Shown here in pieces: positions 11,591 to 23,253 of a stretch of 64,000 nt of DNA (position 1 is the first letter of the stretch; the number at the start of each line of letters is the position of its first letter). The DNA is from Mercenaria mercenaria. Its lineage: Eukaryota; Mollusca; Bivalvia; Venerida; Veneridae. The stretch lies in assembly GCF_021730395.1 (NCBI RefSeq), contig NC_069371.1, forward strand, positions 69,594,001-69,658,000. The letters are read 5' to 3'. The notes under the pieces were generated by a model. That model made no database searches. It was not told where the DNA came from and saw only the letters and a program-made list of their open reading frames with translations. The translations under genes were made by a program, and so were the position numbers.

Positions 11591-12064
11591 AACGTAAAAT
11601 GTAGTGCGTGTTTGTAATCTAAAGTAGCAGCTGTGTGAAGCGAAAAATATTTTATCAATACATGATTGGGAATGGCAAAAAGATAAGTTTACTGGTTAAA
11701 CACATTAACAATAAACAATGTAGAAATATAGTGCGTGTTTGTAGTCTAAAGAAGTCATACATGTGTAGAGCTATGTACAGTACTAGGTAGGTTCAACACA
11801 TGATATTTCTACCAGTGCATGATTGAGAATATCAATCAGATGAATAAACTGGTTAAACCCAGTAACAATAAGTAATGTAGAAATATAGCACGTGTTTGTA
11901 GCCTAAAGAAGTCATACATGTATACAGCCGTGTGTTATACTAGGTAAGTTTATAACACATGGTAAACGGAGAAACTATTTTTATGACTGACAAGGAGATA
12001 AGAGTACTGGCTAACCAATCAATAAGATGTAGAAATACAGTGCGTGCTTGTAGTCTTAAGTAGT
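11591..12064. repeat. Tandem repeat, about 130-160-base period, three to four units
   Basis: The marker GTGCGTGTTTGTAGTCTAAA recurs with small changes near 11603, 11732, 11889 and 12040. Each copy is followed by a CATACATG / GTACTAGGTA-type middle and an ACTGGTTAAAC segment. It fills the space where exons 1-4 of the unit-2 type-B gene would be. Confidence 0.72.
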
Positions 12065-12330
12065 TACCCTAAATAGAAATATTTCCCCCCTTTTTTACAT
12101 AAATGACAACAAGTTATAGATAAATAAGAAGTTGATACTCTAGATGGGAAAAATCAACAAAGCTCCGTCCATTAAACCGACCTTGATGACTCGTATTCTA
12201 TGAATCAGGTGGTTACTCAGTTTTCTTGCTTTTAATATTATTATTTCTTTTGTTTAATATTATTACAGATTTATTGCACGATCGAAAGACAAAATCCAGT
12301 ATCCAGACTTACCCATTTCTGTCCTTCCAC
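12065..12330 (+). pseudogene. B2: remnant of the last intron and exon of a type-B BTB gene
   Basis: From about 12065 the sequence matches the end of B1 intron 4 (3825-4033). It has the same acceptor at 12268 and the start of exon 5 (ATTTATTGCACGATCG at 12269). After AATCCAGTATC a deletion of about 65 bases relative to B1 removes the normal stop. Exons 1-4 are absent and replaced by unrelated tandem repeats. This is a relic and cannot encode a BTB domain. Confidence 0.8.
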
Positions 12331-13010
12331 CGTGAGGAAGAACGAAGCGCAGAACTATACGAGGGTGTCATCTTCAGTCGACACGGTGTGTGTATGTGTG
12401 TGTACGACACGCAACTAGAATATCTGGAATGTAGTAAGTGCGGCGCCTGGCATGGACTGTAATCCAATTACTGGAAAGAAGTCCTCATCAACAGTGTATT
12501 CTTCTGCAGTGAGAAGACTTATGCAATATGCGAAAAAGTTGCGTCGCAATATTGATTTACTAAAACCGCTGTGTTTGTAACTACCAGAGTGAAAACTAGT
12601 GTGTTTAGGACAGTGCAACTGACGGCAACGCAGCAATAAGACATGATCTATATATTAAGTCACGTGATAAGTGCTTTATGATAACACTCGGCAATTTCCG
12701 TGAGATGACGTATTCTCTGTGGACAGTTCGGTATACTTCGGACTTAAAAATACTTCAACGCGCACGAAGCCTTCCGTTAAAAGCGGAGAATGCCGAAATC
12801 GCACTCGGAGAATACGGAGTTTGCCGATCGTCATTACGGGTCCACTACCTTTCCTTGTTTTTAGATAGTTTATGTGTGATTATCAACATTGGTACTGAAT
12901 TGTAAATAAAACTTGTAACTTTGTACAAATATTATAATATTTATTTTGTTGTTAATTAATTGAGTGATATGATATAAAATAAAATTGTGACAGATGAACT
13001 TGTCATTATT
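12331..13010 (+). other. Relic 3' flank of B2
   Basis: Collinear with 4140-4850 downstream of B1. AATAAA lies at 12978-12983. No gene is seen. Confidence 0.45.
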
Positions 13011-13014
13011 CACG

Positions 13015-13590
13015 TAAAGTAGGATTTAAATATTTCTTGGCACAAATACACACCTCGATGAGACGATGGCATGCACGAAACTCGGACCCCTAGCTCAAAG
13101 GTCAAGGTCACACTTTGAGGTCAAAAGTTAAGAGGGCTTTTTACCTGTCCGTCCTGTAACTCGGCAATCTATAAAAGAATTTTAGAATAACATTGTCACA
13201 AATGTACCCCATAATAAGACAATGTGTCATGCGCAACACTCAGACCCCTATCTCAAAGGTCAATGTCACATTTGGAGGTCAAAGGTGAATATGGTTTATT
13301 ATTTTTTCTGTCCGGTACATAACTCTGTCATCCATTAAGGGATATCAATATTACTTGGCATAATAAGTGGGAGTGTGTTGCACGACACCCTTATCCCGAA
13401 TTGAAAAGTCGAGGTCACTGAGGCTGAGAGTCAAAATTTTTTTTAAGGGATTTTAATATTATTTGACATCAATGCCTTCCCCCCCCCCACACACACACAC
13501 ACACCCCATAATGAGAGGAAGTATCATACACAATACCTTGACTCCTAGCTCAAAGGTCAAGGTATACTTGAAGGTCAAAAGTCGACAATG
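13015..13590. repeat. Tandem repeat block with TCAAGGTCA motifs, between units 2 and 3
   Basis: Second copy of the block at 4855-5460, with small deletions and a C-rich/CA-rich tract at 13478-13503. Units of about 130 bases repeat CTCAAAGGTCAAGGTCACAC and TAACTCTGTCATCCATTAAG. Confidence 0.82.
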
Positions 13591-14168
13591 ATCTTTTCCT
13601 CTTTAGTCTGTATAATGTTTTAATATAAGTTTATGTGTCATATGGGCCCAATTAAAAAAGAACTTGGAAGTGTATTACCTCCCTTTGATATGATTTCTTA
13701 CATTTTTTTCTCTTATTTTCCCACCAATATTAAAATCAAATGTTATCAAAATTGAAATTTAATACTTTTTTATATTTATCGATGCTATATGATATATATG
13801 CAAATTTATCAACGACTTCCCATGCAAAGGGATTTTGTATTGCATTGCAATACTTCGTTTACTTGTTTTTGTTTACAACACACTTGCTTTGAAAAAAAAA
13901 ACAGTTAACTTTTTAACTTCAGTCTATGTTCCTCTCGTGGAGGAGACTTATAACCTTAAATGTGTCCACTATATCTTACTAAAAGCGGATAGTTTTGTGT
14001 TTGTTCTGAATCATGACATAGGTCCAGGAACTGCTCACCAGGACATATATAAGCATGTAGAACTACCGTGTAAACAGGAATGTGGCAATGAAATAACCTC
14101 GTAACACTGTACTTGACCTAAACGACTTCCTAATTATGATTCTGAAATCTAGCGTCACAGTTTGTTAT
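13591..14168. other. Inter-unit spacer, second copy
   Basis: Collinear with 5461-6053. No gene is recognised; an 89-codon reading frame at 13835-14104 is not preserved in the other copy. Confidence 0.45.
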
Positions 14169-14403
14169 GAAGTTTAACGCCATTTTCCAACAGTACCTGT
14201 AACGTTTGGCATTCAGCCTTACCAGTGTTCCTGGATTCCATACCAGTAAAAACCTGTTCCCCGCAAGTAACTGCCAACTTCTCTACATGAATCAATGGTG
14301 GAGGACCAATGATTTCAGACCCAATGTCTTTTGAGAACATTTCGCCCAGGGATCGAACTCGCGATCCCTCGATCAGTGTTCTCCCTATTGAGCTTAGCGG
14401 GCG
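14169..14403 (-). mobile_element. tRNA-derived SINE, unit-3 copy
   Basis: Same insertion as at 6054-6286. The tRNA-like head near 14403 has a CGCCCGCTAAGCTC A box and a GCGAGTTCGATCCC B box. The 3' end is near 14169 with GGCGTTAAAC. Confidence 0.72.
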
Positions 14404-14645
14404 TATCTAGCGTCATTGTGGTTATTAAATCAATGACAAAAAAAAAATAATGAAAATAAAAAGAATACGACATTGTTTTATACATTTTAATTCTGTGAAT
14501 CAACAACGATCAGTAATAATAAAAGTCAACAACAACTGGTAACATACATTAATAACAGACAACAATAAATAGCGATTCAAGCACATTTTGTAGAAATATT
14601 GTTATTGTATTCACACACGTGACAAAGTTGCACGTGGCAATGTCT

Positions 14646-16535
14646 TTACACGGCAGTTTCTTCCAGCCTGGCAATGCAGCGTCTGTCCAACACTGAATAA
14701 ATCTGAAAAAGACAGATAAAACAATTCAATAAACAGAAGCTTGTGTGTCAGTCTTCAAAATGCACAATATATATTTATATATAACTATATTTTATATTCA
14801 TGATTCTGATTTTCGTTTTTTTTTTTTGTTGTTTTTTGGTTTTTTTGTTGTTTTGTTGGGTTTTTTTGTTGTTGTTGGGGGTTTTTTTTTTTGGGGGGGG
14901 GGGGGGGGTTAAGTTGTGTATCAAACACAGTTCAGTGGAAAAACAATTGTATTCATCTATATAGCAGTTTGGTTTTCGGCAAACAGAATTATCTGTTACT
15001 ACTTGTTTTTATGCAGGTAACGGGCAGAATCATAAATTGGAGATGACTTTTTTCGATATTGAAATACTTTCTAAGTTTCGTTAAAAGGTTTTAACGATAA
15101 GAAAAAGTATTGACGGTTTATTGTAAGTGACATTTACCTGATCAAATAGCATCTTTGTAGCCTTGTGGTGACTGTAACATCTTGTATAAACGAGTAGCTT
15201 CTCAGCTCGACCGGCATTCAGACACCTCTCAACAAAATCTAAACATGCTTTACTCAAATCAGACAGCTCGAAATGCGCGGCAGCACAAAATAAACCTGAA
15301 ATAATAGAAAATATCCTGTACATATATATGTGTGCAAGTGCTTTTATTTTCTTCATAAATATACGGAAAATAGATAAAGATATAGTATGATAGTATTTCT
15401 CTCGGACAAATGTCGCTGTGTTACGGACTATCGTTTAAACAGCATATTTAAATGTTTAACTGTACATTGTTTATTTAACAATGTTTCATTTTTAGAAAGT
15501 CCTGTCTGAGGATATTTATATTATTTTGCCAGTAAGTGATTATGCATGAGCGAAGTATACTTACCAGCTACAGTTTCCTCGGTTATAGTCACACTGCCGC
15601 AGTGGATAAACTGGACGAGCATTCGGAACACCTCTGAATCGTATTTCTTCACGGGGATAACTAGTCTCTGCGATAATGACCGGCTAATTCCGACAGACCT
15701 GTTGCACGTGTTCTTCTTTGATTTTTTGTTCTTTTTGGCGTTTGTTTCTTCGTCAGCTGCACTCATATGCATGTGTTTCAAAATAAGTTGATACATAATT
15801 CTGAAAAAAATGTGGAGATATATGAAAACATGTAAAAATAGGTGAAACTATGCGAATCTGATTTCTTTTTATAAATAAAAACAAATAAAAAAAATCTATG
15901 CCAGTGTCTTACACACACAACACGACAGATGTAATTAAATAGATACGTTTGAAGTATTTAAATGTAAACTATCTTTCGTCTTACCTGCTGCGCGTGCCCA
16001 TAATTGCACGAACTCCATGCACGGGGACTTCACGTGGTCCAACAATAAATGTAACGTCACACATCTCGGGCATAGCGAGAATCAGCTTCAGATGTTCGGA
16101 AAGCGCATGCGTGCTTTGGAAGTTCATTACTTCTTCTTTCTCATCCGCTGGCAGGAAATTATTGTAGCTGTCATGTGATAAGCTGTCAAGACTGTCACGT
16201 GACTCCGCAGACTTTAAGGAATCCACATCAGAGATGTCTGTAGATTCGTAGCCGGAAGAAGAATCTAGAAAATATAGAAGAAAAAAATGAAAAATAACTG
16301 AAAAATAACTAAATATCACTTTTGTCGATATATGTACACGTACACCAAAAATCCATGCTACTTTTCTTAAAGTTTAGTCGATTTAAAATTTAAAAAATGA
16401 GTTTGTTAAAAAAGCTATCTTAAAATAAATAATTAACGTACCATCGTAGTCGTAATCAAAAGCTTTGTTGGCATATAAATCTAAATCATTTCTCGCTCCA
16501 CTCATTAATGGTAGTGTTGAGTATGAAAAATTCAT
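14646..16535 (-). CDS. A3: intact type-A BTB/POZ protein, serine-enriched (gprs)-like, 274 aa
   Basis: Five coding exons join in frame: 16442-16535, 15985-16264, 15565-15800, 15138-15295 and 14646-14702 (stop TAA), 825 bases in all. Junction phases are 1, 2, 1 and 0, and every intron starts GT and ends AG. Residues 1-32 form a short leader. A serine/aspartate-rich stretch beginning SSSGYEST follows. The BTB fold begins around PEMCDVTFIVGPREVPVHG and continues through VMYQLILKHMHM, a lysine-rich insert (KKNKKSKK) and YDSEVFRMLVQFIHCG. Exon 4 (LFCAAAHFELSDLSKACLDF) is the usual BTB end and BACK start. BTB domains dimerise and often recruit partners such as cullin-3, but no Kelch or other C-terminal domain is present. 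The protein is far shorter than the fly gprs family member, as I recall it. The gene is head-to-head with B3, 2.3 kb away. Family assignment is from motif recognition only. Confidence 0.8.
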
Positions 16536-16638
16536 GTTTGTACAATAATTATTAACTGATTGTTCAACGTTGTATTCGAAAATGAATAAACGTAAATGAA
16601 ATTTGAGATTTTTATATTTTATTGACTGATAGCTTACC

Positions 16639-16790
16639 GTGATCACTTTTTTGCAATTTTTGACAGAGCAAATCTTGTCAATTCTGAGTTCCACCACATG
16701 ACGAAATAATGCATTTCCATTGGCCGTTGCAAAATTTTTCGCAATTTGATTGGTCAATACAATAGTCATCTATATGACATGTGACAGTGT
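16639..16790 (-). promoter_or_regulatory. Likely promoter and 5' leader of A3
   Basis: A leader exon ends at 16638 with donor GTAAGC, and the ATG exon probably begins at 16555 after ATCAG. On the minus strand two CCAAT boxes (ATTGG at 16719 and 16749) recur in all three A copies. If unspliced, the leader stays open in the frame of the start, so an upstream extension cannot be fully excluded. Confidence 0.38.
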
Positions 16791-16799
16791 GAAAATGTC

Positions 16800-18620
16800 A
16801 ATGTAAAATTGCAAGTTTGTGTGTTTGTTTGTAAAATCTTGATTAGTTTAAAGATTTAATTAGCAACGAATTTTTCACAAATCTGAATTGAACTTTTGTG
16901 TCATTTTAAAGTAACAAATGGCATTTCATTAATATTTTTACCTTTAATGTGGTGTTTTTAGAAATATTAATGTATATTTGACCTATCTGCATAGATTACT
17001 AATTTAGCTTGTTTTACTTACTGTATGAAAATTTGCGAAATGCTAAAATATATTTTTAGGTTTCTTTTGTCAGATAATGATAAGTAAAAGTACAATTAAG
17101 ATAATTTCAGCTTGTGTTTTGATAATACAATACATATACAGCCATATATTTCGACATGTTATTATAAGCTGTATTTGCTATAATCACAAACACACGTTTC
17201 ACATATTTTCTGGGATGTACACTTAAAGATATTTAGAGTAAAGCTTTATTCTTTACAATGTTGTTGACTAGAACGACATTATGTATTCTTATAAAAAAAT
17301 AATCAGATAATTGAAAAAACGTTGACGGAGTGAAAAATAAAGTGAACATGAAGTACAATGAGTGCTGTTGTAGAATTCCATATCATACATTGATTTATTT
17401 CAATGGTGAGACCTTTCATCCACGTCATGAAAGTTTTGCATGTAAGCACGTTTCTCATAGTGCTGGGCCTGGCGCTTTCAGACTTCAATATGTCTTCGGC
17501 ATATTTTAGTAACATCACAGAAACAGGCAAAAACTATCTTTATTTTGACAAAATATCCCTTAAATAGAAAATTTGGTTAAAGTTACTGAAAACAGGCTTT
17601 GAACTATCGTGCACTGTTCAAATCCAAAAAAAAAATTAATTGAGGTGACCTCAATGTCAATTACATACTTAGTTTAATTAAATAATGCCTCTTTTTATAA
17701 TCAGACTTGACTTAATCTAGCTCTTGGTGTCTGGTTCGTATAACACAAATACGCGTGAATCCGACTTTTCTTGGAAAGGTCTGGCCTTCAAGAGCACACC
17801 AGAAATTTCCGGTGCTTGATCTGGATTCGAATCATGGACTTCTAGATTGACAGTCAAGGGTGTTACCATTAGACCAACGGGTCAACATTATCAGTATACA
17901 GAATGCTTTCATAATGTTTGGCACCATGAAATGACCATTTTGAACCAGTTGCCACATTTCCAACATACAGTTTACAAAATTAAGCCCCTTTTCAGCTTTA
18001 AAAAAATCCAAAGCAATTTTATCTGACATGTTTTTGATGAACAAAGATCAAATTCTAGCCAAGGGGATGAGGTCTCTTTCCCCGCTCCCTTTATTAATTA
18101 TTAGAATATTCTTGTTGTGAATGTTCTCTAAAATCGGTAGGGTTGTGATATGTAATGGGTCGTACATTCCTCTGTTGCCAAGTTAAGCAATCCTTCTCCT
18201 AATTGTGAGGGGAAACCTTAATAAAAAAAAATGGTGTTCGTGAATTTTACATTTATAGGGTCTAGAAAGCATCATTTAGATATATTATTAATGAGCAGTT
18301 TGGGTCTATAGAGTAAAACATTTTACAAGAGTTAGGGCATATTAAGTAAATGTGAAGACGTATGCCGTATGGTTTCCAATTACTTTGGTCCGAATTACTA
18401 CTCCATTCCCAGGTTATTATTTTATAATTACACGGAAATCTTTTTTTTGGAATTTGAAAGAAGATCAAAGGTTAATTAGGTGTGAAAGACATATGTCTGG
18501 CTGATTTCTTGTTTGTCGGTTGTTTGATTGAGTAAATGAAACTGTCTATTTAGTTTCCTTGACCTAATTACAAACCAATTAGCAAGTATATTACTTTCAA
18601 ACACTTCACACGATCCTGGC
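16800..18620. repeat. Head-to-head intergenic block, unit 3
   Basis: Collinear with 9131-11090 in unit 2, with scattered small deletions near 17520-17680. Beyond 18620 the block continues into sequence found only here, leading to B3 exon 1. Confidence 0.65.
17810..17883 (-). mobile_element. tRNA-Asp-like SINE head, unit 3
   Basis: Same insertion as at 10265-10344: an A box within GTTGGTCTAATGGTA, a GTC anticodon position and an ATTCGAATCC B box read on the minus strand. Weak T and acceptor stems suggest a retroposed element, not a tRNA gene. Confidence 0.52.
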
Positions 18621-18877
18621 ATTGGAAATAACCAATGGTGTTACAGTTGACATTTTATGCGAACAATTTGACCAATTAGATTGCATTTTACAAATATGAT
18701 TTGTCAAAATGTCCAAATTATGACGTGACAGAATAAAAATCAGGCATTGTTGACATTTTTTGAAACGTTTCCATACCAAGCTTATAGACTTAAATTTTAC
18801 ACAGTTAATTCATTTCACAGCTTGGCTTGCCAACAGAACCAGGAAAATTACATTACTAAAAAAGGAAACTCTAAATC
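18621..18877 (+). promoter_or_regulatory. Probable promoter / 5' untranslated region of B3
   Basis: The 250 bases before the B3 start hold a CCAAT box (GACCAATTAG near 18670) and a CRE-like TGACGTGA near 18721. This stretch is missing from unit 2, whose type-B gene is a relic. The transcription start is not visible. Confidence 0.35.
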
Positions 18878-19404
18878 ATGGCAACTTGTGAGTTAAAACA
18901 GCCTCTGCTGCAACATGAGGATAGCTTTGACGGAAGGTGTTTTGAAAATTATGCAAGACATGAAGGTATTTCTTCTTAATTTTTTTCTGCAATGTCTTTC
19001 TCCTTGATAGCAATGTAAATGTAGATTCTTTAATAATATAAATATAATGTATAACGGAAAAATTATACTGCGCAACCTAAAAATATTTCAGCTTCAGAGA
19101 TATTCATTTGCTATTATGGAATCATTGACCGTTGCCAGTAAAAGAAAACTTGCAGATGCTGCTACTCAAGTGTGCGGATTACAGAAAAAAACAACATTTA
19201 TTCTTTCAACACTTGTACATAATTTCATCTTATCTTAATCTCTATTTATTGCACTGCATACTGTTAATGCCACTAAGAATTAATTTGTTCATATATAATA
19301 CTTTATTTTGATTCATGTCTTTCACTTCACTGTCTATGTTACGTACTGAGGATGAATTTTCACATTATCATGTTAGAGGACCATAATTATGTTAGACTGA
19401 CTAG

Positions 19405-19450
<46 letters not shown>

Positions 19451-21924
19451 GCGGCGATCGTCTGAAAAATTAAAAACGTAAATTTGTTAATCTATGGTAG
19501 CCAGAACTAGTATTGCGTACGGTGTAAAGATGTTACCTTTAACTGAACTTTAATTTATATTTTTAACTGAACTTTGATTTAAATGACTCTTATATAACTT
19601 TTGCTGTTTTACTTTTTTAGAGTCATCTTCGGGATATGAATCTACGGATTCCGAAGCAGAAGTACCAGCAAGGTCCCATGACTATAAAATTCCAACGGGT
19701 CGTCAAGATAATGAACACGTGAGTGCACGGGTTAAAAGCACACACGCTCTTTGTGAGAGTCTGAGACTTATCATGGAAATTCCAGAGATGTGTGACGTCA
19801 CGTTCCTTGTCGGGCCACGTGAAATACCCGTGCATGGAGTTCGAGCCATTCTTGGGACCCGAAGCAAGTACGTTATCTTGAATTTTATTTCATACATGGT
19901 TTCTTGGTCACAGTTTAACGTGATTTTACTATTGGGTTACTAATGGTTAAATTAACAAATAAAAAAAGGCCTTCGAGTGATTTGTCGCCAGATTTATCAC
20001 GGTTCAAAGTTCAAATGCGCAAGAATGGAATCACTAGGGAGTTAGCCCGAGTAGTTACATATCTAACCATCTGAACGAATACACTGTTCATTTTAAAATG
20101 ATAAACGAAAGCAGCGGTAGGGAAACTGAGTGGTCAGTGGTCAACTTCAAAGTTGGTCTTACTGATAGGGTAGTTGTTATGATTGAGATACTGCACTGGA
20201 ACCACAATCACCGATCGCTTATCAAGAATGAAGTTCATGTTGTCAGATATAAACTCTTGTGACAGAATATCACTTGTTTAAGAATCAGTTAATTTAAATA
20301 CAGTTTTCGAGGTCATACAGTTTTTCCAACTAGGACGGCGGCGGTGAGTTTCTGGTCCGCGCCGATATATGCTTTACTCGTTTGCATAAACACTGACTCG
20401 TGATTCATAAATCTCTTCAAAACAATTTCAAATACATGTTTTTGTCCATTTTCAGAGTCCTGTACCAGCTTATAATCAAGCACCTGAATATACGTGAGAC
20501 GGGGCTGAAATACGCCAAACCTTCTCCTTTACGTCACTATGGAGACCGACTTACCATTCCTGTCAGGAAATATGACGCCGAGGTGTTCCGAATGCTTATG
20601 CAATTCGTTCACAGCGGTACGGCCACCATCTCAGATTCCACCGTTTTCGGTAAGTCATACAGTGTCTAGAGCGAACACCCTTGGAGAGACTTAAAAGGTG
20701 TTTGTTGTAAAGAGAATCTCTAAAAAGGTTAATTTACGAAGAATTCTATCTTTAAAGTTACGGGAACGAAAAAAATCAATCTTTGTAAAGGATTGTTTGC
20801 TCGTTTTGAGGTGTCCTAAAGAGATGTTATACTATATATTTATAGTCATACAGAAAGATGACTGAACAAATATGAACTCATTTACAACCTCAATCTTACA
20901 GGCTTTTATTGTTTATAAGCCACACCAACCCATTTCAAGATAAATAGATACAAATACAGTGAAAGAGTCATTTTAAAAACTGCGAATATTTTAACAGCAA
21001 CACATAATCAGACGGCGATCATCTCTTCACCCCAAAACTTCTTTTTGTTTTTCTTCAGGGTTACTGTGCGGAGCAGACCAGTTTGAGTTGAAGGACCTTG
21101 AACAAGCTTGTTGGGAGTATATGGACCGGCGAATAGAGTATGGTTGCGGAGATGTTATTTTATCGTCTGCTAGGGCCTACCAAAATCACAGAAAAGCTAA
21201 TGAAATAATCAATACAGTGAGTAGATACATAATTAATTTTCTTTTTATTAGTATTATAACTGTCAGTTGGTTTAAACAATATTTATATTCAGCAGATATA
21301 CAGCAAACATACATTGACACAAATCAAGGATTGAGTAGAAAGCTAAGTTTATTTAGAAACTCGTTCCTTAAATGTCAGTTCTTTTTTCTTTTAGTCATTT
21401 TCAATGAAATATCTCAGCCTCGAAATATCTTCTAACTCGGCTTCTTTCTTTTATTCTCTCTTTCTTTACCCGCTCAAAATGACTCTTATTTATGGGCGTT
21501 GTGGGTATTCAGACTACCAGCAGTGCTCCCTTCGACCCCCTCTCCCACCAACACACACACACACACACACACACCAAAATAAGCGCTTCATTAAGGGTCT
21601 CCCTTTAATGAAGTGATTGAGAACTGTCTCAACTGTCTGTGTGGGAAATTGTGTATGCTATGCTACATTGCATCGCTTAATCCCGACTGTCTGTCATAGT
21701 CATATCGACAAATGAGAAGTGGGTGCCACGAAATGTATGAATTCTTGAAAAAAAATATGAACAATTTAAAGTGATGATTCGTATTTCTATGAATCCACAC
21801 ATTACACAGTATATTAGATTGTTATTCACGTATTTCTTTTATTTGACTTTTACAGATTTATTGCACGATGGAAAGGCAGAGATCTGCATCCGCCATCAGC
21901 TCCTCCAGAAATTCTTACGCTTGA
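18878..21924 (+). CDS. B3: intact type-B BTB/POZ protein, serine-enriched (gprs)-like, 251 aa
   Basis: Five exons join in frame: 18878-18965, 19621-19867, 20456-20649, 21059-21216 and 21856-21924 (stop TGA), 756 bases. The phases (1, 2, 1, 0) are the same as in A3, which confirms common descent. Residues 1-29 (from MATCELKQPLLQHEDSF) are a leader unlike that of A3. Exon 2 starts with the shared SSSGYEST motif, then PEMCDVTFLVGPREIPVHG and AILGTRSK of the BTB core. Exon 3 gives VLYQLIIKHLNI and YDAEVFRMLMQFVHSG, without the lysine insert of type A. Exon 4 gives LLCGADQFELKDLEQACWEY and a partial BACK-like helix region, and exon 5 a serine-rich tail. AATAAA follows at 22337-22342. The exon 1 call rests on ATG, frame, phase and a GTATTT donor, and has no second copy to compare. 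No catalytic residues are expected. Confidence 0.8.
19405..19449. repeat. (ATT)n microsatellite in B3 intron 1
   Basis: About 15 uninterrupted ATT repeats. Confidence 0.95.
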
Positions 21925-22360
21925 ACCCGAGCATTAAATTAGCTCTACCCGAGCAAGACTAACTCAACCCTATCCTTCCAACTTGAGGATGAACAAAGCA
22001 CAGAACTAAACGAGTGTGTCATCTTCAGTCGACAAGGTGTGTGTGCGACACTGACGTTCCCAAACCCAGCTATAATACGTAGGAAGCTGGAACGTAGGAT
22101 TGGCGGCACCGGACAGTGGCGCTTGGTAAAATTCTTCTACAATTAGAAGACAATATTACGGATTAACTTCACGACAAAGTGGAAGCTGGGTTGTATAAGT
22201 TGCAAACCCGGCTATAATACGTAGGAAGCTTATCAAAATTGGTGTTAAGTGGTAAATAACACTTGTAAATATTAATTCTGTACAAATGTCAATATATTTA
22301 TTTTGTTGTTAATGTGATATGAAATATCTGTCTGCAAATAAAAGAAAATTGTGATAAATG
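21925..22360 (+). other. B3 3' untranslated region and end of the duplicated locus
   Basis: AT-rich sequence partly matching the B1 3' flank. It contains a short direct duplication around AATACGTAGGAAGCT (near 22074 and 22216) and AATAAA at 22337-22342. Confidence 0.5.
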
Positions 22361-23253
22361 AATTTGGTATTATTCACGACTATTCATGCACGCCAAATTT
22401 CAGGACCTGAATTCATTAACGTTTTAAGTCCAAAACTCCAAGACTAAAATATGTTTTTTTTTTATATAATAGCATAGAGAGTAATGAATTCACACTACAG
22501 GTACAGGCAGCGCTACAAGAAAGTTATAGTTGCCATTCTTAAGTCTAAGTTTCAGACTTCAAACATTTACAAATACGGGCCCAGAATAACCTTGATGTAG
22601 TTTACTTAAGGATAACATGGTGTAATAGGCATCAATTTCATCAAAAGCGTACATACAACTTGATAATTTAAGCTTTAAAATGTCAAACGATAGAAATAAG
22701 GTGCATATTGACAAGGTATATAAGTTCTCAAAAAATTCCTTTAGATTACCTCACCTGATTTTTTTTTTTCATGAGTTATCTCCACTAAAAACTAGAAAAA
22801 AAATGATTTTCTCCTTTTTCCTATGGGGAATTTAAGATTTCTTTTTTAATATTTGTATCAGAATTATATAATGCAGCTTTCTACCACAAAATTTTGTCGA
22901 AACTTGATATCCTCATAATCAAAGAAATTATATATTTCCCATAGGCATCAATGTTAACTTCAATACCGATTATCTCCCCCAAAAATGATAAAATTTGAAA
23001 AATCTCTCGGCGAAAAGTTTTTAATTTTGAATGTCTTTAAAGTGATCAATATTCATTTAAATATTTACATATTAATATTTATGCTTTGAACACATGTTAT
23101 GTTAAAGTTTCATGATGATTACTTCCTTTACAAAAACAATGTTTTGCCAAAACAGTGCCACTTTTACGTATACGTAGTAGTACGCTGCTTAACAAGTCCA
23201 TGAATTTTATTAAGACTTTTTATTTGAAAGATAACTTACCTGTCAAAAAATTT
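22361..23253. other. Intergenic stretch
   Basis: AT-rich, no gene seen. Some segments (TGAATTCATTAACG near 22411, AGTAATGAATTC near 22480, the CCCATAGGCATCAATG region near 22940) look like fragments of dispersed repeats, but I cannot delimit them. Confidence 0.4.

Noticed and set aside
21771-21962. Alternative last exon of B3 reading LLHDGKAEI
   Set aside because: The phase of exon 4 (complete codon at 21216) requires the frame starting IYCTMERQ; the same frame is preserved at the exon start in B1.
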